NCBI RefSeq assembly: GCF_031846505.1
Contig: NZ_JAVRHP010000005.1
Location: 1-64,000, forward strand
Length of the DNA stretch: 64,000 bases
Direction: 5' to 3'
Origin: Autumnicola edwardsiae
GTDB taxonomy: Bacteria; Bacteroidota; Bacteroidia; Flavobacteriales; Flavobacteriaceae
Made by a program: the position numbers and the translations under genes. The notes beneath the pieces were generated by a model, which was not told the origin of the DNA, did not search any database, and saw only the letters and a list, made by a program, of their open reading frames with translations. Shown here in pieces: positions 7,886-16,478 of this stretch (the stretch's first letter is position 1; every line of letters starts with the position of its first letter).

Positions 7886-8560
7886 CTGAAAACAATAGCC
7901 ATAATACCAGCCCGTGGAGGCTCCAAAAGACTGCCGGGGAAAAATATTTTACCGCTAGATAGTATACCATTGATTGTTCATAGTATCAATTATGCTAGGG
8001 CAAATAATGATATTTTAGACCGCATAATTGTTTCTACAGATGATGCCAAAATAAAAGAAACTGCTATAAAAGAAGGAGTTGAGGTCATAGACCGCCCTGA
8101 AGACTTAAGCACAGATACCTCGAATACGAGCTCGGTTTTAAAGCACGTGCTTGAAACGATAAAAGAAGAGGTGGAAAATGTGCTTTTGTTACAGCCAACT
8201 AATCCCTTACGGCCACAGCGTCTAATGGCAGAAGCTTTTAAAGAATTTGAAGATGGGGATTATGACAGTCTGATGACTGTTACCCGGAGCTTTCAAAAGT
8301 TCGGAAAAATAGAAAACAACCGGTTTTTACCGTTCAATTATAAGCCGGGACAGCGCAGTCAGGATCTTGACCCGCTCTATTATGAAAACGGGTTGTTATA
8401 TATTACGAAAGCATCTTTAATTTTAAATGAAAAAATATTAGGGAAAAATAATTTTCCGTTTATTGTGGATCATCCTTTTGCTGAAGTTGATATCGACCTT
8501 AAAAAAGATCTTGAATACGCCCAATTCCTGTTGGGAAGAAGAAAAAAGAAATCAGAATAA
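7886..8560 (+). CDS. neuA: CMP-sialic acid synthetase (acylneuraminate cytidylyltransferase), CTG start
   Basis: Activates a nonulosonic acid with CTP to give the CMP-sugar donor. The frame is open from the stop at 7871 and translates to (L/M)KTIAIIPARGGSKRLPGKN, the hallmark CTP-binding N-terminus. No ATG, GTG or TTG lies upstream of this motif, so initiation must use CTG at 7886 (or CTG 7880). The first conventional start (TTG 7970) would delete the CTP-binding loop. From CTG the length is 224 residues, normal for NeuA. Further motifs: LLQPTNPLRP and AEVDIDLKKDLEYA near the C-terminus, with conserved acidic metal ligands. It lies 1 base upstream of neuB. Confidence 0.85.
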   Translation: MKTIAIIPARGGSKRLPGKNILPLDSIPLIVHSINYARANNDILDRIIVSTDDAKIKETAIKEGVEVIDRPEDLSTDTSNTSSVLKHVLETIKEEVENVLLLQPTNPLRPQRLMAEAFKEFEDGDYDSLMTVTRSFQKFGKIENNRFLPFNYKPGQRSQDLDPLYYENGLLYITKASLILNEKILGKNNFPFIVDHPFAEVDIDLKKDLEYAQFLLGRRKKKSE

Positions 8561-8561
8561 A

Positions 8562-9608
8562 ATGAACCCATTTATAGAAATAGCAGGAAGAAAAATCGGT
8601 GCGGATTATCCACCTTTGGTCATTGCTGAAATCGGCATCAACCATGAAGGTTCTTTAGAAGTTGCGAAGGAGATGGTTGATGCGGCAAAGCGTGCAGGGG
8701 CCGAGATGGTAAAACATCAAACCCATATTGTGGAAGATGAAATGTCTTCAGCTGCAAAGAAGGTTATTCCGGGAAATGCAGATGTTTCCATCTACGAAAT
8801 TATGGAACGTTGTGCTTTAAATGAAGCAGATGAGTTAAGTTTAAAGGAGTATGTGGAAGACAATGGAATGATTTTTATCTCTACTCCATTTTCAAGGGCA
8901 GCTGCCAACCTTCTGCAAAAATTTGATATTCCTGCTTTTAAAATTGGGAGTGGGGAATGCAATAATTATCCCCTGTTGGAACACATAGCATCTTTTGGAA
9001 AGCCGGTAATTTTAAGCACCGGCATGAACAGTATTTCCAGCGTGCAAAAAGCGGTCGCAATTTTTGATGCAGCAAATGTACCTGTAGCGCTATTACATAC
9101 CACTAATTTATATCCAACTCCGGTTCACCTGGTAAGATTAGGTGCTATGACACAACTTCATGAAGCTTTCCCTGACAAAGTTTTTGGACTATCAGATCAT
9201 ACGCTGAACAACAATTCCTGTCTTGCGGCAGTAGCATTGGGGGCTTCCATCCTGGAAAGGCATTTTACCGATCACATGCGTCGAACAGGTCCTGATATCA
9301 CCTGCAGTATGGATGAACAGGCTTGCCGTGAATTGATAAAGAATTCGGCGGAAATTGCAATCATGCGGGGAGGTGAAAAAAAACCGGCAGCAGAGGAAAA
9401 GGTAACTATAGATTTTGCTTTTGCCACCGTCTGTACCATTGCACCGGTCAAAAAAGGGGAAGTTTTGACAAAAGATAACATTTGGGTGAAACGGCCGGGC
9501 AGCGGTGAAATTCCTGCAGAAAAATTTAAAGAGCTTCTGGGGAAAAAAGCCGCCGCAGATATTGGTGATGATGTTCAATTAACCTGGAAAGATATTGCTG
9601 TTTCTTAG
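8562..9608 (+). CDS. neuB: N-acetylneuraminate synthase
   Basis: Condenses ManNAc (or an analogous 6-carbon sugar) with phosphoenolpyruvate to make sialic acid or a relative. 348 residues from ATG 8562. The NeuB TIM barrel shows IAEIGINHEG (21-30), MVKHQTH (49-55), STPFS, KIGSGE, STGMNS, GLSDHT and ERHFT; the C-terminal 60 residues form the SAF (antifreeze-like) domain with the typical KGEVLTKDNIWVKRPG. A longer frame from 8463 only overlaps neuA and is rejected. LegI or PseI activity cannot be excluded by eye, but no Leg/Pse dehydratase, aminotransferase or acetyltransferase is nearby, which favours Neu5Ac. Confidence 0.92.
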   Translation: MNPFIEIAGRKIGADYPPLVIAEIGINHEGSLEVAKEMVDAAKRAGAEMVKHQTHIVEDEMSSAAKKVIPGNADVSIYEIMERCALNEADELSLKEYVEDNGMIFISTPFSRAAANLLQKFDIPAFKIGSGECNNYPLLEHIASFGKPVILSTGMNSISSVQKAVAIFDAANVPVALLHTTNLYPTPVHLVRLGAMTQLHEAFPDKVFGLSDHTLNNNSCLAAVALGASILERHFTDHMRRTGPDITCSMDEQACRELIKNSAEIAIMRGGEKKPAAEEKVTIDFAFATVCTIAPVKKGEVLTKDNIWVKRPGSGEIPAEKFKELLGKKAAADIGDDVQLTWKDIAVS

Positions 9609-9626
9609 AAAGTAATTACACAAATA

Positions 9627-10745
9627 ATGAAGAAAGTAGCTTTCTTAACTGGAACTCGTGCAGATTTTGGTAAAATAAAATCCCTGTTCCAAATTTTACA
9701 GGACCATCAGGATTTTGAAGCACATATTTTTGTTACAGGAATGCACCTCATAGAAAAGTATGGCTATACCCTCTATGAAATTGAAAAATGCAGGTTTAAG
9801 AATATCCATGAATTCAGTAATGAAACTTCTGAAGCTACAATGGATCTCACCTTGGCGAAAACCATAGAAGGTTTTTCTGCTTATGTAAAAGAACTGAAGC
9901 CGGATCTAATTGTCGTCCATGGGGATAGAGTGGAAGCACTTGCTGGGGCAATTGTAGGATCTTTAAATAATATCCTGGTGGCGCATATTGAAGGAGGGGA
10001 AGTTTCGGGTACTGTGGATGAACTTATCCGACATTCTATTAGTAAATTAAGCCACGTACATTTTGTCTCAAATGAAACTGCAGAAAACCGACTGCTGCAA
10101 ATGGGAGAACTTAAAGAATCCATTTACAACATAGGCTCTCCCGATGTGGATATCATGTTTTCGGAAAATCTTTCAACTTTGGAAGAGGTGAAAAAGTATT
10201 ATGAAATTCCTTTTCAGGAGTATGGAGTTGCCATGTTTCACCCTGTCACGACAGAATATGATAAGATGCCGGAATATGCAGAGAATTTTGTAAACGCCTT
10301 GTTGGCAGATGATATTAATTATGTGGTTGTTTATCCCAATAATGATTTGGGGAGTGAATTAATTTTAAAAGAATATGAACTCCTAAAGAATAATGACAGA
10401 TTTAAAATTTTTCCCTCGATACGTTTTGAATACTTTTTGGTGCTTTTAAAAAATGCTCAATTCATAGTAGGTAATTCCAGTGCGGGTATTCGTGAAGCTC
10501 CTTACTATGGGATACCAACTATAAACATTGGTACGCGGCAGGAAAACAGGGCCTTGCATACTCATATTCTGAATACTTCTTACATGCAGGAAGATATCCT
10601 GAACGCATTAAAAACACCTCATCCTGCAATGGAATCTTATAAACCGGCTTTTGGAAACGGGAAGAGTGATGAAAAGTTCCTGGAGTCGCTAAGTTCATCA
10701 GAGTTTTGGAGTATTAACCATCAGAAGCAGTTTCGGGATATATAA
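9627..10745 (+). CDS. neuC: UDP-N-acetylglucosamine 2-epimerase (hydrolysing)
   Basis: Releases ManNAc from UDP-GlcNAc and feeds NeuB. 372 residues with the NeuC pattern: FLTGTRADFGKIKSL (6-20), VVHGDRVEALA, HIEGGEVSGTVDELIRHSISKLSH and VGNSSAGIREAPYYG. It differs from WecB by GTRADFGK instead of GTRPEAIK, so the cluster has both epimerase types. It follows neuB by 18 bases and completes a neuA-neuB-neuC operon. A LegG-type role on a bacillosamine nucleotide is the main alternative. Confidence 0.92.
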   Translation: MKKVAFLTGTRADFGKIKSLFQILQDHQDFEAHIFVTGMHLIEKYGYTLYEIEKCRFKNIHEFSNETSEATMDLTLAKTIEGFSAYVKELKPDLIVVHGDRVEALAGAIVGSLNNILVAHIEGGEVSGTVDELIRHSISKLSHVHFVSNETAENRLLQMGELKESIYNIGSPDVDIMFSENLSTLEEVKKYYEIPFQEYGVAMFHPVTTEYDKMPEYAENFVNALLADDINYVVVYPNNDLGSELILKEYELLKNNDRFKIFPSIRFEYFLVLLKNAQFIVGNSSAGIREAPYYGIPTINIGTRQENRALHTHILNTSYMQEDILNALKTPHPAMESYKPAFGNGKSDEKFLESLSSSEFWSINHQKQFRDI

Positions 10746-10800
10746 TATTCTCCCGTATCTTCATTAATTCCCTCGTAACAGAATAACTGTTGATTTCTTT

Positions 10801-10808
10801 TACTTTTG
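10801..10808 (+). promoter_or_regulatory. TAnnTTTG -7 box before GT-B gene
   Basis: TACTTTTG matches the Bacteroidota -7 consensus TAnnTTTG. Transcription would begin near 10815, upstream of both ATG candidates (10833 and 10851) but downstream of TTG 10806, which argues against that TTG as the start. No good TTG -33 box is seen at the usual 19-23 base spacing. Confidence 0.4.
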
Positions 10809-10850
10809 CAGTTAATCTATGTTTCTTTATATATGCGGAACAAGCAAAGT

Positions 10851-12254
10851 ATGAATAAAACTCTGGGGCTGGTTATTACTGATGGTGTAGGCTACAGGAA
10901 CTTTTATTTGAGCAATTTTCTCAACGAGGCAGCTGCACGATTTGAAAAAGTTATTATTTACTCCGGTTTGCCTGCGTCAGTATTTGATGCACATGAATCC
11001 GAAAATATAAAAATTGTAGAGTTACCGGTTTTTGTAGAGCCCTTTAAAACATGGTTCTGGCGAAAATTTAAAGAAGTGGCTCATTTGCAGTTACACAAAA
11101 AATTCTTCGGAATTAATGACAACTTAAAAGCAAATAAAAGCAGCAGTGCTTCAAACCGTGGAAAAGCTACGAGACTCATCTACTATCTGACACGCCACTT
11201 TCATTCTGAAAAGATTATAAGTTTTCTTGAAAAGAAACAACTGAGTTCCATCGCAAATCATCAGGTTTCCAGAGAATGTGTAGATTTTTTACAGAATGAT
11301 CGTCCTGATTTTTTATTTTTTACACATCAACGTCCGCCTTATGTAATCCCATTAGTATATGCCGCAAATAAACTGAAGATCAAAACAGGTTCTTTTATTT
11401 TCAGTTGGGACAATCTCGCCTCCAAAGGTCGGATGGCAGCTCCTTTTGATTCCTTCCTGGTGTGGAGTGAATTGATGAAACAGGAATTACTGTACTTTTA
11501 TCCCAAAACTTCCGGCCATGCAGTGAGAATAGTCGGAACTCCACAATTTGAACCTTATGTAATGCAGAGATATGAAGAGGGTAAACCGGAATTTTTTCAG
11601 AAGCACGGATTGTCATCAGATAAGAAAACGATCTGTTACAGTTGTGGGGATATTTCGACCAGCAGGAATGATGAACTTTATATTGAAATCATAGCTACTG
11701 CTATTGCAGAGGAAAAAATTTCTGAACCTGTAAACCTTTTAGTACGGACTTCCCCTGCGGAAGAGCCTGAAAGATTTAGTTTTCTAAAAGAAAAATTTCC
11801 TTTTATTCGGTGGAACTATCCCGAGTGGTTTATTTCGAGAAAAGATCACCCTGAGCCCTGGTCGCAGAGAGTGCCTTCAGAAAGTGATTTGGTGGATTTA
11901 AGAGGTGTTTTAAATTACTCCGATTTAAGTATAAATATGTGCTCCACGATGAGCCTGGATTTTATGTTGTTTGACAAACCTGTAATAAATCCGACCTTCG
12001 GCACAAAGGAAAATGATCTTTATGATGATCAAAAATATTTGAAGTACAGCCATTATGAGCGTGTGATGGAGAGCGGCGCAGTAGCAATTGTAAAAAATGA
12101 AGAGGAATTGCTTCGGGAAATCAATTTTAGCCTGAAAAATCCGAATACCCGACTTAAAGAACAAAAGGAATTACTCAAGATGCAAATAGGAAAGCCGCTG
12201 GAAGGAACCAGTGCAAGAATTGCTAAAGCTTTAAAAGAATTTTCAGGAACTTGA
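10851..12254 (+). CDS. GT-B-like glycosyltransferase of unknown specificity (candidate nonulosonic acid transferase)
   Basis: 467 residues from ATG 10851 (MNKTLGLVITDGVGYRNFYL); ATG 10833 and TTG 10806 are possible longer starts. Not confidently placed in a family. Visible blocks: RPDFLFFTHQRPPYVIP, SFIFSWDNLASKGRM, VWSELMKQELL, RIVGTPQFEPY, and near the C-terminus SINMCSTMSLDFMLFDKPVINPTFG, which resembles the sugar-nucleotide side of GT-B enzymes related to capsule or CDP-glycerol-type transferases. It begins right after neuC behind its own -7 box and overlaps the next GT4 by TTGA. By position it is the best candidate for using the CMP-nonulosonic acid; that is inference only. Confidence 0.65.
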   Translation: MNKTLGLVITDGVGYRNFYLSNFLNEAAARFEKVIIYSGLPASVFDAHESENIKIVELPVFVEPFKTWFWRKFKEVAHLQLHKKFFGINDNLKANKSSSASNRGKATRLIYYLTRHFHSEKIISFLEKKQLSSIANHQVSRECVDFLQNDRPDFLFFTHQRPPYVIPLVYAANKLKIKTGSFIFSWDNLASKGRMAAPFDSFLVWSELMKQELLYFYPKTSGHAVRIVGTPQFEPYVMQRYEEGKPEFFQKHGLSSDKKTICYSCGDISTSRNDELYIEIIATAIAEEKISEPVNLLVRTSPAEEPERFSFLKEKFPFIRWNYPEWFISRKDHPEPWSQRVPSESDLVDLRGVLNYSDLSINMCSTMSLDFMLFDKPVINPTFGTKENDLYDDQKYLKYSHYERVMESGAVAIVKNEEELLREINFSLKNPNTRLKEQKELLKMQIGKPLEGTSARIAKALKEFSGT

Positions 12255-13330
12255 GCCACGGGAAACACATAGCGGTAATTTGCAACTACGAACTGAAACC
12301 TGATCGCATCGGTGGAATGGATCGCTTCTTTAAAGCTTATAATGAAGAGTTGCTTCAAAAAGGGCATAAACTGACCTGGTTTTTTTCCGGCGGAAGCAAA
12401 TTTGATTTTTATTCAGGTTTTGAGCTTCATCTGGCAGGGCAGCAGGAATCTGTGGAGGCTTCTGCCCTAAATTATATAAGGATAAATGAAGGTTTCGATA
12501 TTGTGGTCACGCATTTCCTGGCGCTTTGTACTTCCTTTTATAAACAGCTAAAAAGTAATAATCAGCCTTACATCATTGCAGTAGACCACAATCCGCGTCC
12601 GCTGCATGGCTTTCCATTAAAAAAACGAATAAAAAACAAGCTAAAGGGCAGGCTCTACTCCAATTATGTAGATTGTTTCGTGGGAGTCTCCCAATATACC
12701 GCAGATTGTATTATTCAGGATTACGGCAGTAACCTCACGAAGAAGACGAAGGTCGTTTATAATGGAATTGATACTTCTGTTTATTCAAAACGAACAGACG
12801 AGAACCTGGGAAAACTTATTGTGGCTTCACATTTAAGAGAGTCCAAAGGTATTCAGGATTTAATTGAAGCCGTCAGGATTTTACCCGAGCCTGTACGGAA
12901 ATTGCTGAAAATTGACATTTTTGGGGAGGGACCTTTTGAAAAGGATTTAGAGAAAATGGTAGCGGCATACGATCTGCAGGAGCAGTTTAGCTTTAAGGGA
13001 AGCAGTCCGCACCTGCCGGAACTTTTCAGGAACTACTCTTATATGCTGCAACCTACCTACATGGAGTGTTTTAGTTTATCTATCCTGGAAAGCCTGGCGG
13101 CTAATGTGCCGGTGATTACCACTCCGGTAGGTGGAAATCAGGAAATTATTACTCATGGACAGAACGGATTTATATTTCAGGCCGGAAATATTAAGGAGTT
13201 GACAGAATTACTGCAGAATGTGATGACCGGAGAATTAAACATTTCTCAGGATCTGAACGAATTAATAGAAAGAGAGTATAATTTAGAACGAATGGTCGCA
13301 GATCACCTAAAGCTACTTCCATGCATATAG
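12251..13330 (+). CDS. GT4 glycosyltransferase
   Basis: A 359-residue GT-B enzyme. The N-terminal half reads HIAVICNYELKPDRIGGMDRFFKAYNEELL. The C-terminal donor domain has VVYNGIDTSVYS, LIVASHLRESKGIQDLIEA, IFGEGPFEKDLEKM and the family motif YMECFSLSILESLAANVPVI (the EGFGL..LEA equivalent) plus GGNQEIITHGQNG. The only usable start is TTG 12251, overlapping the upstream stop, so translational coupling is likely. It overlaps the next GT4 by 10 bases. Confidence 0.9.
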   Translation: MSHGKHIAVICNYELKPDRIGGMDRFFKAYNEELLQKGHKLTWFFSGGSKFDFYSGFELHLAGQQESVEASALNYIRINEGFDIVVTHFLALCTSFYKQLKSNNQPYIIAVDHNPRPLHGFPLKKRIKNKLKGRLYSNYVDCFVGVSQYTADCIIQDYGSNLTKKTKVVYNGIDTSVYSKRTDENLGKLIVASHLRESKGIQDLIEAVRILPEPVRKLLKIDIFGEGPFEKDLEKMVAAYDLQEQFSFKGSSPHLPELFRNYSYMLQPTYMECFSLSILESLAANVPVITTPVGGNQEIITHGQNGFIFQAGNIKELTELLQNVMTGELNISQDLNELIEREYNLERMVADHLKLLPCI

Positions 13331-14460
13331 GTTTTTTAACTCCGGAATTTCCCCATTCAAAGGTGAATTCTTCCGCAGGGATCGGTACCAGTATCGGGAA
13401 TATGGTCGTTGCATTGGCGGCGAAAGGAGTAGCAGTTTCCGTTTTTGTATATGGGCAGAAAGAGGGCGCTATATTTACTGAAGATGGTATCAGATTCCAT
13501 TTGATCCGTCAACGGAAATATAAAGTGGGAGGCTGGTATCTGTACCGGAAATTTCTTCAGAATTACCTGAATAAATTCATTGCAATAGATAAAATAGAAG
13601 CCATTGAAGCACCCGATTGGACGGGAATTACTGCTTTTATGAAGCTGCGTTGTCCGCTGGTCATCAGGATGCATGGCAGCGATGCCTACTTCTGTACACT
13701 GGAAGGGCGGCCACAGAAGAAGAAAAATTTCTGGTTTGAAAAAGAAGCTTTAAGTAGTGCAGATCGGCTTTTATCGGTTAGTGAATTTACGGCAAAAAAA
13801 ACTGCTGAGATTTTTAAACTGAAGAAAAGGATGGAGGTCATTCCTAATTCTGTGGATACTGATTATTTTAGTCCACCCTCCAAAGACACCGAGCCAGATA
13901 CGCTACTTTACTTCGGAAGCCTTATCAGGAAAAAAGGAGTGCTGGAGCTGGCAGAGATTTTCAATAAAGTCGTGACGCAAAATCCTGAAGTTAAATTGTT
14001 GCTCCTGGGAAAGGATGTGCAGGATATCTTTAAAAACAGATCAACTTTGGAGCTTTTTCAGGAAAAACTTTCTCCGGAAGCTGAAAGACAGGTACGGCAT
14101 ATTCCCGGAGTGCCTTATGAAAAGATCAAAGAGTACATAGCTTCCGCTGCGGTAATTGTGCTGCCAAGTTTTGCCGAAGCCCTGCCAATGACCTGGCTGG
14201 AAGCCATGGCAATGGAGAAAGCCCTGGTCACATCAAATATTGGCTGGGCCAAAGAAGTAATGTTGGACGGAAAAACCGGATATACAGAAAATCCAGTCAG
14301 TCATTCCGCCTACGCTGAAAAAATCTTGATGTTACTAAACAACTCTGAACTGTCCAACCAGATGGGAAAGGCTGCAAGGAAGCAGGTGGTAAAGAACTTC
14401 TCCACCGAAGTAGTTGTGCAGCAGAATATAGAATTTTATAAGGAGGTTGTGGGGAGTTAA
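13321..14460 (+). CDS. GT4 glycosyltransferase
   Basis: A 379-residue GT-B enzyme beginning MHIGFLTPEFPH with the glycine-rich acceptor loop AGIGTSIGNMVVALAAKG. Donor domain: VIPNSVDTDYFSPP, LLYFGSLIRKKGVLELAEIF, LLLLGKD and LPSFAEALPMTWLEAMAMEKALVTS. It resembles the capsule GT4 group common in Bacteroidota. ATG 13321 lies inside the end of the previous gene. It is the last gene before the repeat-filled gap at 14.46-14.88 kb. Confidence 0.92.
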   Translation: MHIGFLTPEFPHSKVNSSAGIGTSIGNMVVALAAKGVAVSVFVYGQKEGAIFTEDGIRFHLIRQRKYKVGGWYLYRKFLQNYLNKFIAIDKIEAIEAPDWTGITAFMKLRCPLVIRMHGSDAYFCTLEGRPQKKKNFWFEKEALSSADRLLSVSEFTAKKTAEIFKLKKRMEVIPNSVDTDYFSPPSKDTEPDTLLYFGSLIRKKGVLELAEIFNKVVTQNPEVKLLLLGKDVQDIFKNRSTLELFQEKLSPEAERQVRHIPGVPYEKIKEYIASAAVIVLPSFAEALPMTWLEAMAMEKALVTSNIGWAKEVMLDGKTGYTENPVSHSAYAEKILMLLNNSELSNQMGKAARKQVVKNFSTEVVVQQNIEFYKEVVGS

Positions 14461-14471
14461 GTGGATGCAGT

Positions 14472-14773
14472 CATTGCGAGGTCGGAGGGTGACATAATCC
14501 CGCGCGCCCAATGCCTTAAAGTACTCGACATTGCGAGGCCGGAGGCCGACGCAATCTCACGAGGCATCCTCCAAACATGATGGTAACTTCCTCTACAACA
14601 GATTGCGTCCCTCCGTTGCACTCCGCTCGCAATGCCGGTGGGATCATGATTGTAATTGTCATTGCGAAGGAGCCAAAAAGGCGACTGAAGCAATCTCACG
14701 AGGCATCCTCCAAACAAGTTTGTAACTCCCTCCACAACAGATTGCGTCGCTCCACTGCGTTCCGCTCGCAATG
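14472..14773. repeat. Two-and-a-bit copies of a palindromic repeat with CATTGCGAG/CTCGCAATG ends
   Basis: Copy 1 (14529-14634) and copy 2 (14660-14773) share CATTGCGA at the left end, internal GCAATCTCACGAGGCATCC and ACAACAGATTGCGTC, and CCGCTCGCAATG at the right end. The ends are inverted repeats. A third partial left end starts at 14472. Small open frames on both strands here are translations of the repeat, not genes. Confidence 0.85.
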
Positions 14774-14799
14774 GCAGGGAGAAGTAACTCACGGAGCTG

Positions 14800-14833
14800 G
14801 CTCCCTCTCCTTCGGAGAGGGCGGGGGGTGAGG
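14800..14833. repeat. CTCTCCTTCGGAGAG hairpin repeat
   Basis: A GC-rich palindrome (CCCTCTCCTTCGGAGAGGG at about 14802-14820) followed by CGGGGGGTGAGG, in an otherwise AT-rich gap. A relative with core CCCCGAAGGGGGAGCT appears inside the coding region near 19.43 and 19.49 kb. It may act as a terminator, but no T-tract follows on the + strand. Confidence 0.65.
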
Positions 14834-14880
14834 ATGGTTATTTTAAAAATATTACTTTTGAAGAAAATTAATGCTCCTTA

Positions 14881-16419
14881 ATGATTTTCCTGATTCATAA
14901 AAATGGTGAAAACGTGGTTCGTGTTCTGAAAAATGAACAGGAAATAAAGGTGGAATCATCGGGTTGTGTGGCTGCTTTTTGGGAATTAGCAGAAAATTAT
15001 CCCAATGAGGTTATTGGCTGGTGTGAGGAGGAATTGTATGAGTATTTGGTAAGGAAAAATTGGAATAAGATTTTCCACCACAACCTGATCATGGCTTCTT
15101 ATGCAGTAAAAATAACGTTTCTTCCGGAAAGTATAGGGTATGTAGATCAATTGCCTTTTGTGAATGTGAACCGGCAGGTAAAATATCCCACCTGGCAAAT
15201 GAGCAGTGATGTTGGTGGTATAAACGGAGAAGTGTTGTTGAGGTTTAAAGATCTATTCGGAAGTATTTCTAATTTTGATTACCTGCTGAATTCCGTAGCG
15301 AAAATCGGGCAGCAGAATGGTCTTTTTTGTTATAGCAACCCCGAATTAGTACAATCTTTTGAAAAACAGGAACTACAGGCTACAGCTACTAGTGGTCAGC
15401 TGTTTTCTTTTGTTTTTCAGAATTATAATAGCATCTGGACTACAATTTTATTCTGGTGTTTGTTTAAATATGAGCATAAACTTCCGCTGTGGGCTTATTT
15501 CCAGTCTTTTTTTAAAAAAAAGCATTTTCAAAGGAGAATAAATCTACCGGAAGTGCACCTGGAACATGAAGCAAGACAGATTTCCGATTCCATAGATGTT
15601 ATCATTCCCACCATGGGACGGCCGCAGTATTTGCTGCAGGTGCTGGAGGATCTTAGCCACCAAAGCCTGCTTCCAAAAACGGCAATTATCGTGGAACAGA
15701 ATCCGGAGGTAGGTTCTGTTTCAGCGTTACCGGAATTACATACCCGAAAATGGCCATTTCAGATCATCCATCACTTTATTCACAAGACCGGAGCCTGCAA
15801 TGCCCGGAATATATCTTTGGCCGAAGTCACTTCGGACTGGGTATTTTTTGCAGATGATGATATTCGATTGAAGCCTGATTTATTGGAAGAAGTTATTTCC
15901 GAAGCAACAAGATATCACTTTTCAGCGGTTAATATAAATTGCAAACAACCCGGAGAAGAAACAGTTTTTCATAAAATAAAGCAATGGGGAAGTTTTGGTG
16001 CGGGGACGAGTATAGTGAAGAGCTCATTTGCAAAAAAGTGCAGATTTTCTGCTGTTTTTGAACATGGTTTTGGAGAGGATGCCGACTACGGAATGCAACT
16101 GCGGCAGGAGGGTTGTGATATCATTTATCATCCCAATCTCGAAATTCGGCATTTAAAAGCACCAATGGGAGGATTCCGGCAAAAGCCTGTGATGGACTGG
16201 GAGAAGGAAAAACTTCTGCCAAAACCTTCTCCTACAGTAATGGCTTTCGCAATTAAGTATTTTACACTGGAGCAAATAAGGGGATATAAAACTTCGCTGT
16301 TTATTAAGTTCTACCGGAACCAGCCAATCAAAAATCCTTTCGCTTATATAAAAAATATGCGGGAAAGATGGAACAAAAGCCACACCTGGGCAATGAAATT
16401 ACTGAAGCAGGAAGCGTGA
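14881..16419 (+). CDS. Two-part glycosyltransferase: unknown N-terminal domain plus GT2
   Basis: 512 residues. Residues 238-500 form a GT2 catalytic domain: SIDVIIPTMGRPQYLLQVLEDL, IIVEQNP, GACNARN, metal site FFADDDIRLKPDLLEE and FGEGFGED-like HGFGEDADYGMQL. The first about 235 residues (MIFLIHKNGENVVRVLKNEQE...) are not a domain I recognise; they contain EVIGWCEEELYEYL and several aromatic-rich stretches and may bind acceptor or membrane. It follows a 420-base repeat-filled gap, so a new transcription unit may start here. Sugar specificity unknown. Confidence 0.82.
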   Translation: MIFLIHKNGENVVRVLKNEQEIKVESSGCVAAFWELAENYPNEVIGWCEEELYEYLVRKNWNKIFHHNLIMASYAVKITFLPESIGYVDQLPFVNVNRQVKYPTWQMSSDVGGINGEVLLRFKDLFGSISNFDYLLNSVAKIGQQNGLFCYSNPELVQSFEKQELQATATSGQLFSFVFQNYNSIWTTILFWCLFKYEHKLPLWAYFQSFFKKKHFQRRINLPEVHLEHEARQISDSIDVIIPTMGRPQYLLQVLEDLSHQSLLPKTAIIVEQNPEVGSVSALPELHTRKWPFQIIHHFIHKTGACNARNISLAEVTSDWVFFADDDIRLKPDLLEEVISEATRYHFSAVNINCKQPGEETVFHKIKQWGSFGAGTSIVKSSFAKKCRFSAVFEHGFGEDADYGMQLRQEGCDIIYHPNLEIRHLKAPMGGFRQKPVMDWEKEKLLPKPSPTVMAFAIKYFTLEQIRGYKTSLFIKFYRNQPIKNPFAYIKNMRERWNKSHTWAMKLLKQEA

Positions 16420-16441
16420 AATTGCCTCCTTTTATCCTTCA

Positions 16442-16473
16442 TTGAAAATTGACAATTCAAAACTGTATATTTA
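16442..16473 (+). promoter_or_regulatory. Putative -33/-7 promoter before GT2 gene
   Basis: TTG at 16442-16444, a 21-base spacer, then TATATTTA at 16466-16473. This fits the Bacteroidota TTG(N19-23)TAnnTTTG pattern except for the last base. The expected start point is at or next to ATG 16479, implying a leaderless or nearly leaderless message. Confidence 0.45.
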
Positions 16474-16478
16474 CAGCA

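Noticed and set aside
7970..8560. neuA beginning at TTG 7970
   Set aside because: This start removes the CTP-binding IIPARGGSKRLPGKN motif, which is clearly encoded upstream in the same frame.
8463..8561. N-terminal extension of neuB
   Set aside because: The extra 33 codons overlap the end of neuA in another frame; NeuB proteins start where ATG 8562 places them.
14457..14831. Overlapping open frames of 64-111 codons on both strands
   Set aside because: They are translations of the CATTGCGAG palindromic repeats, with similar peptides from each copy and no family resemblance.
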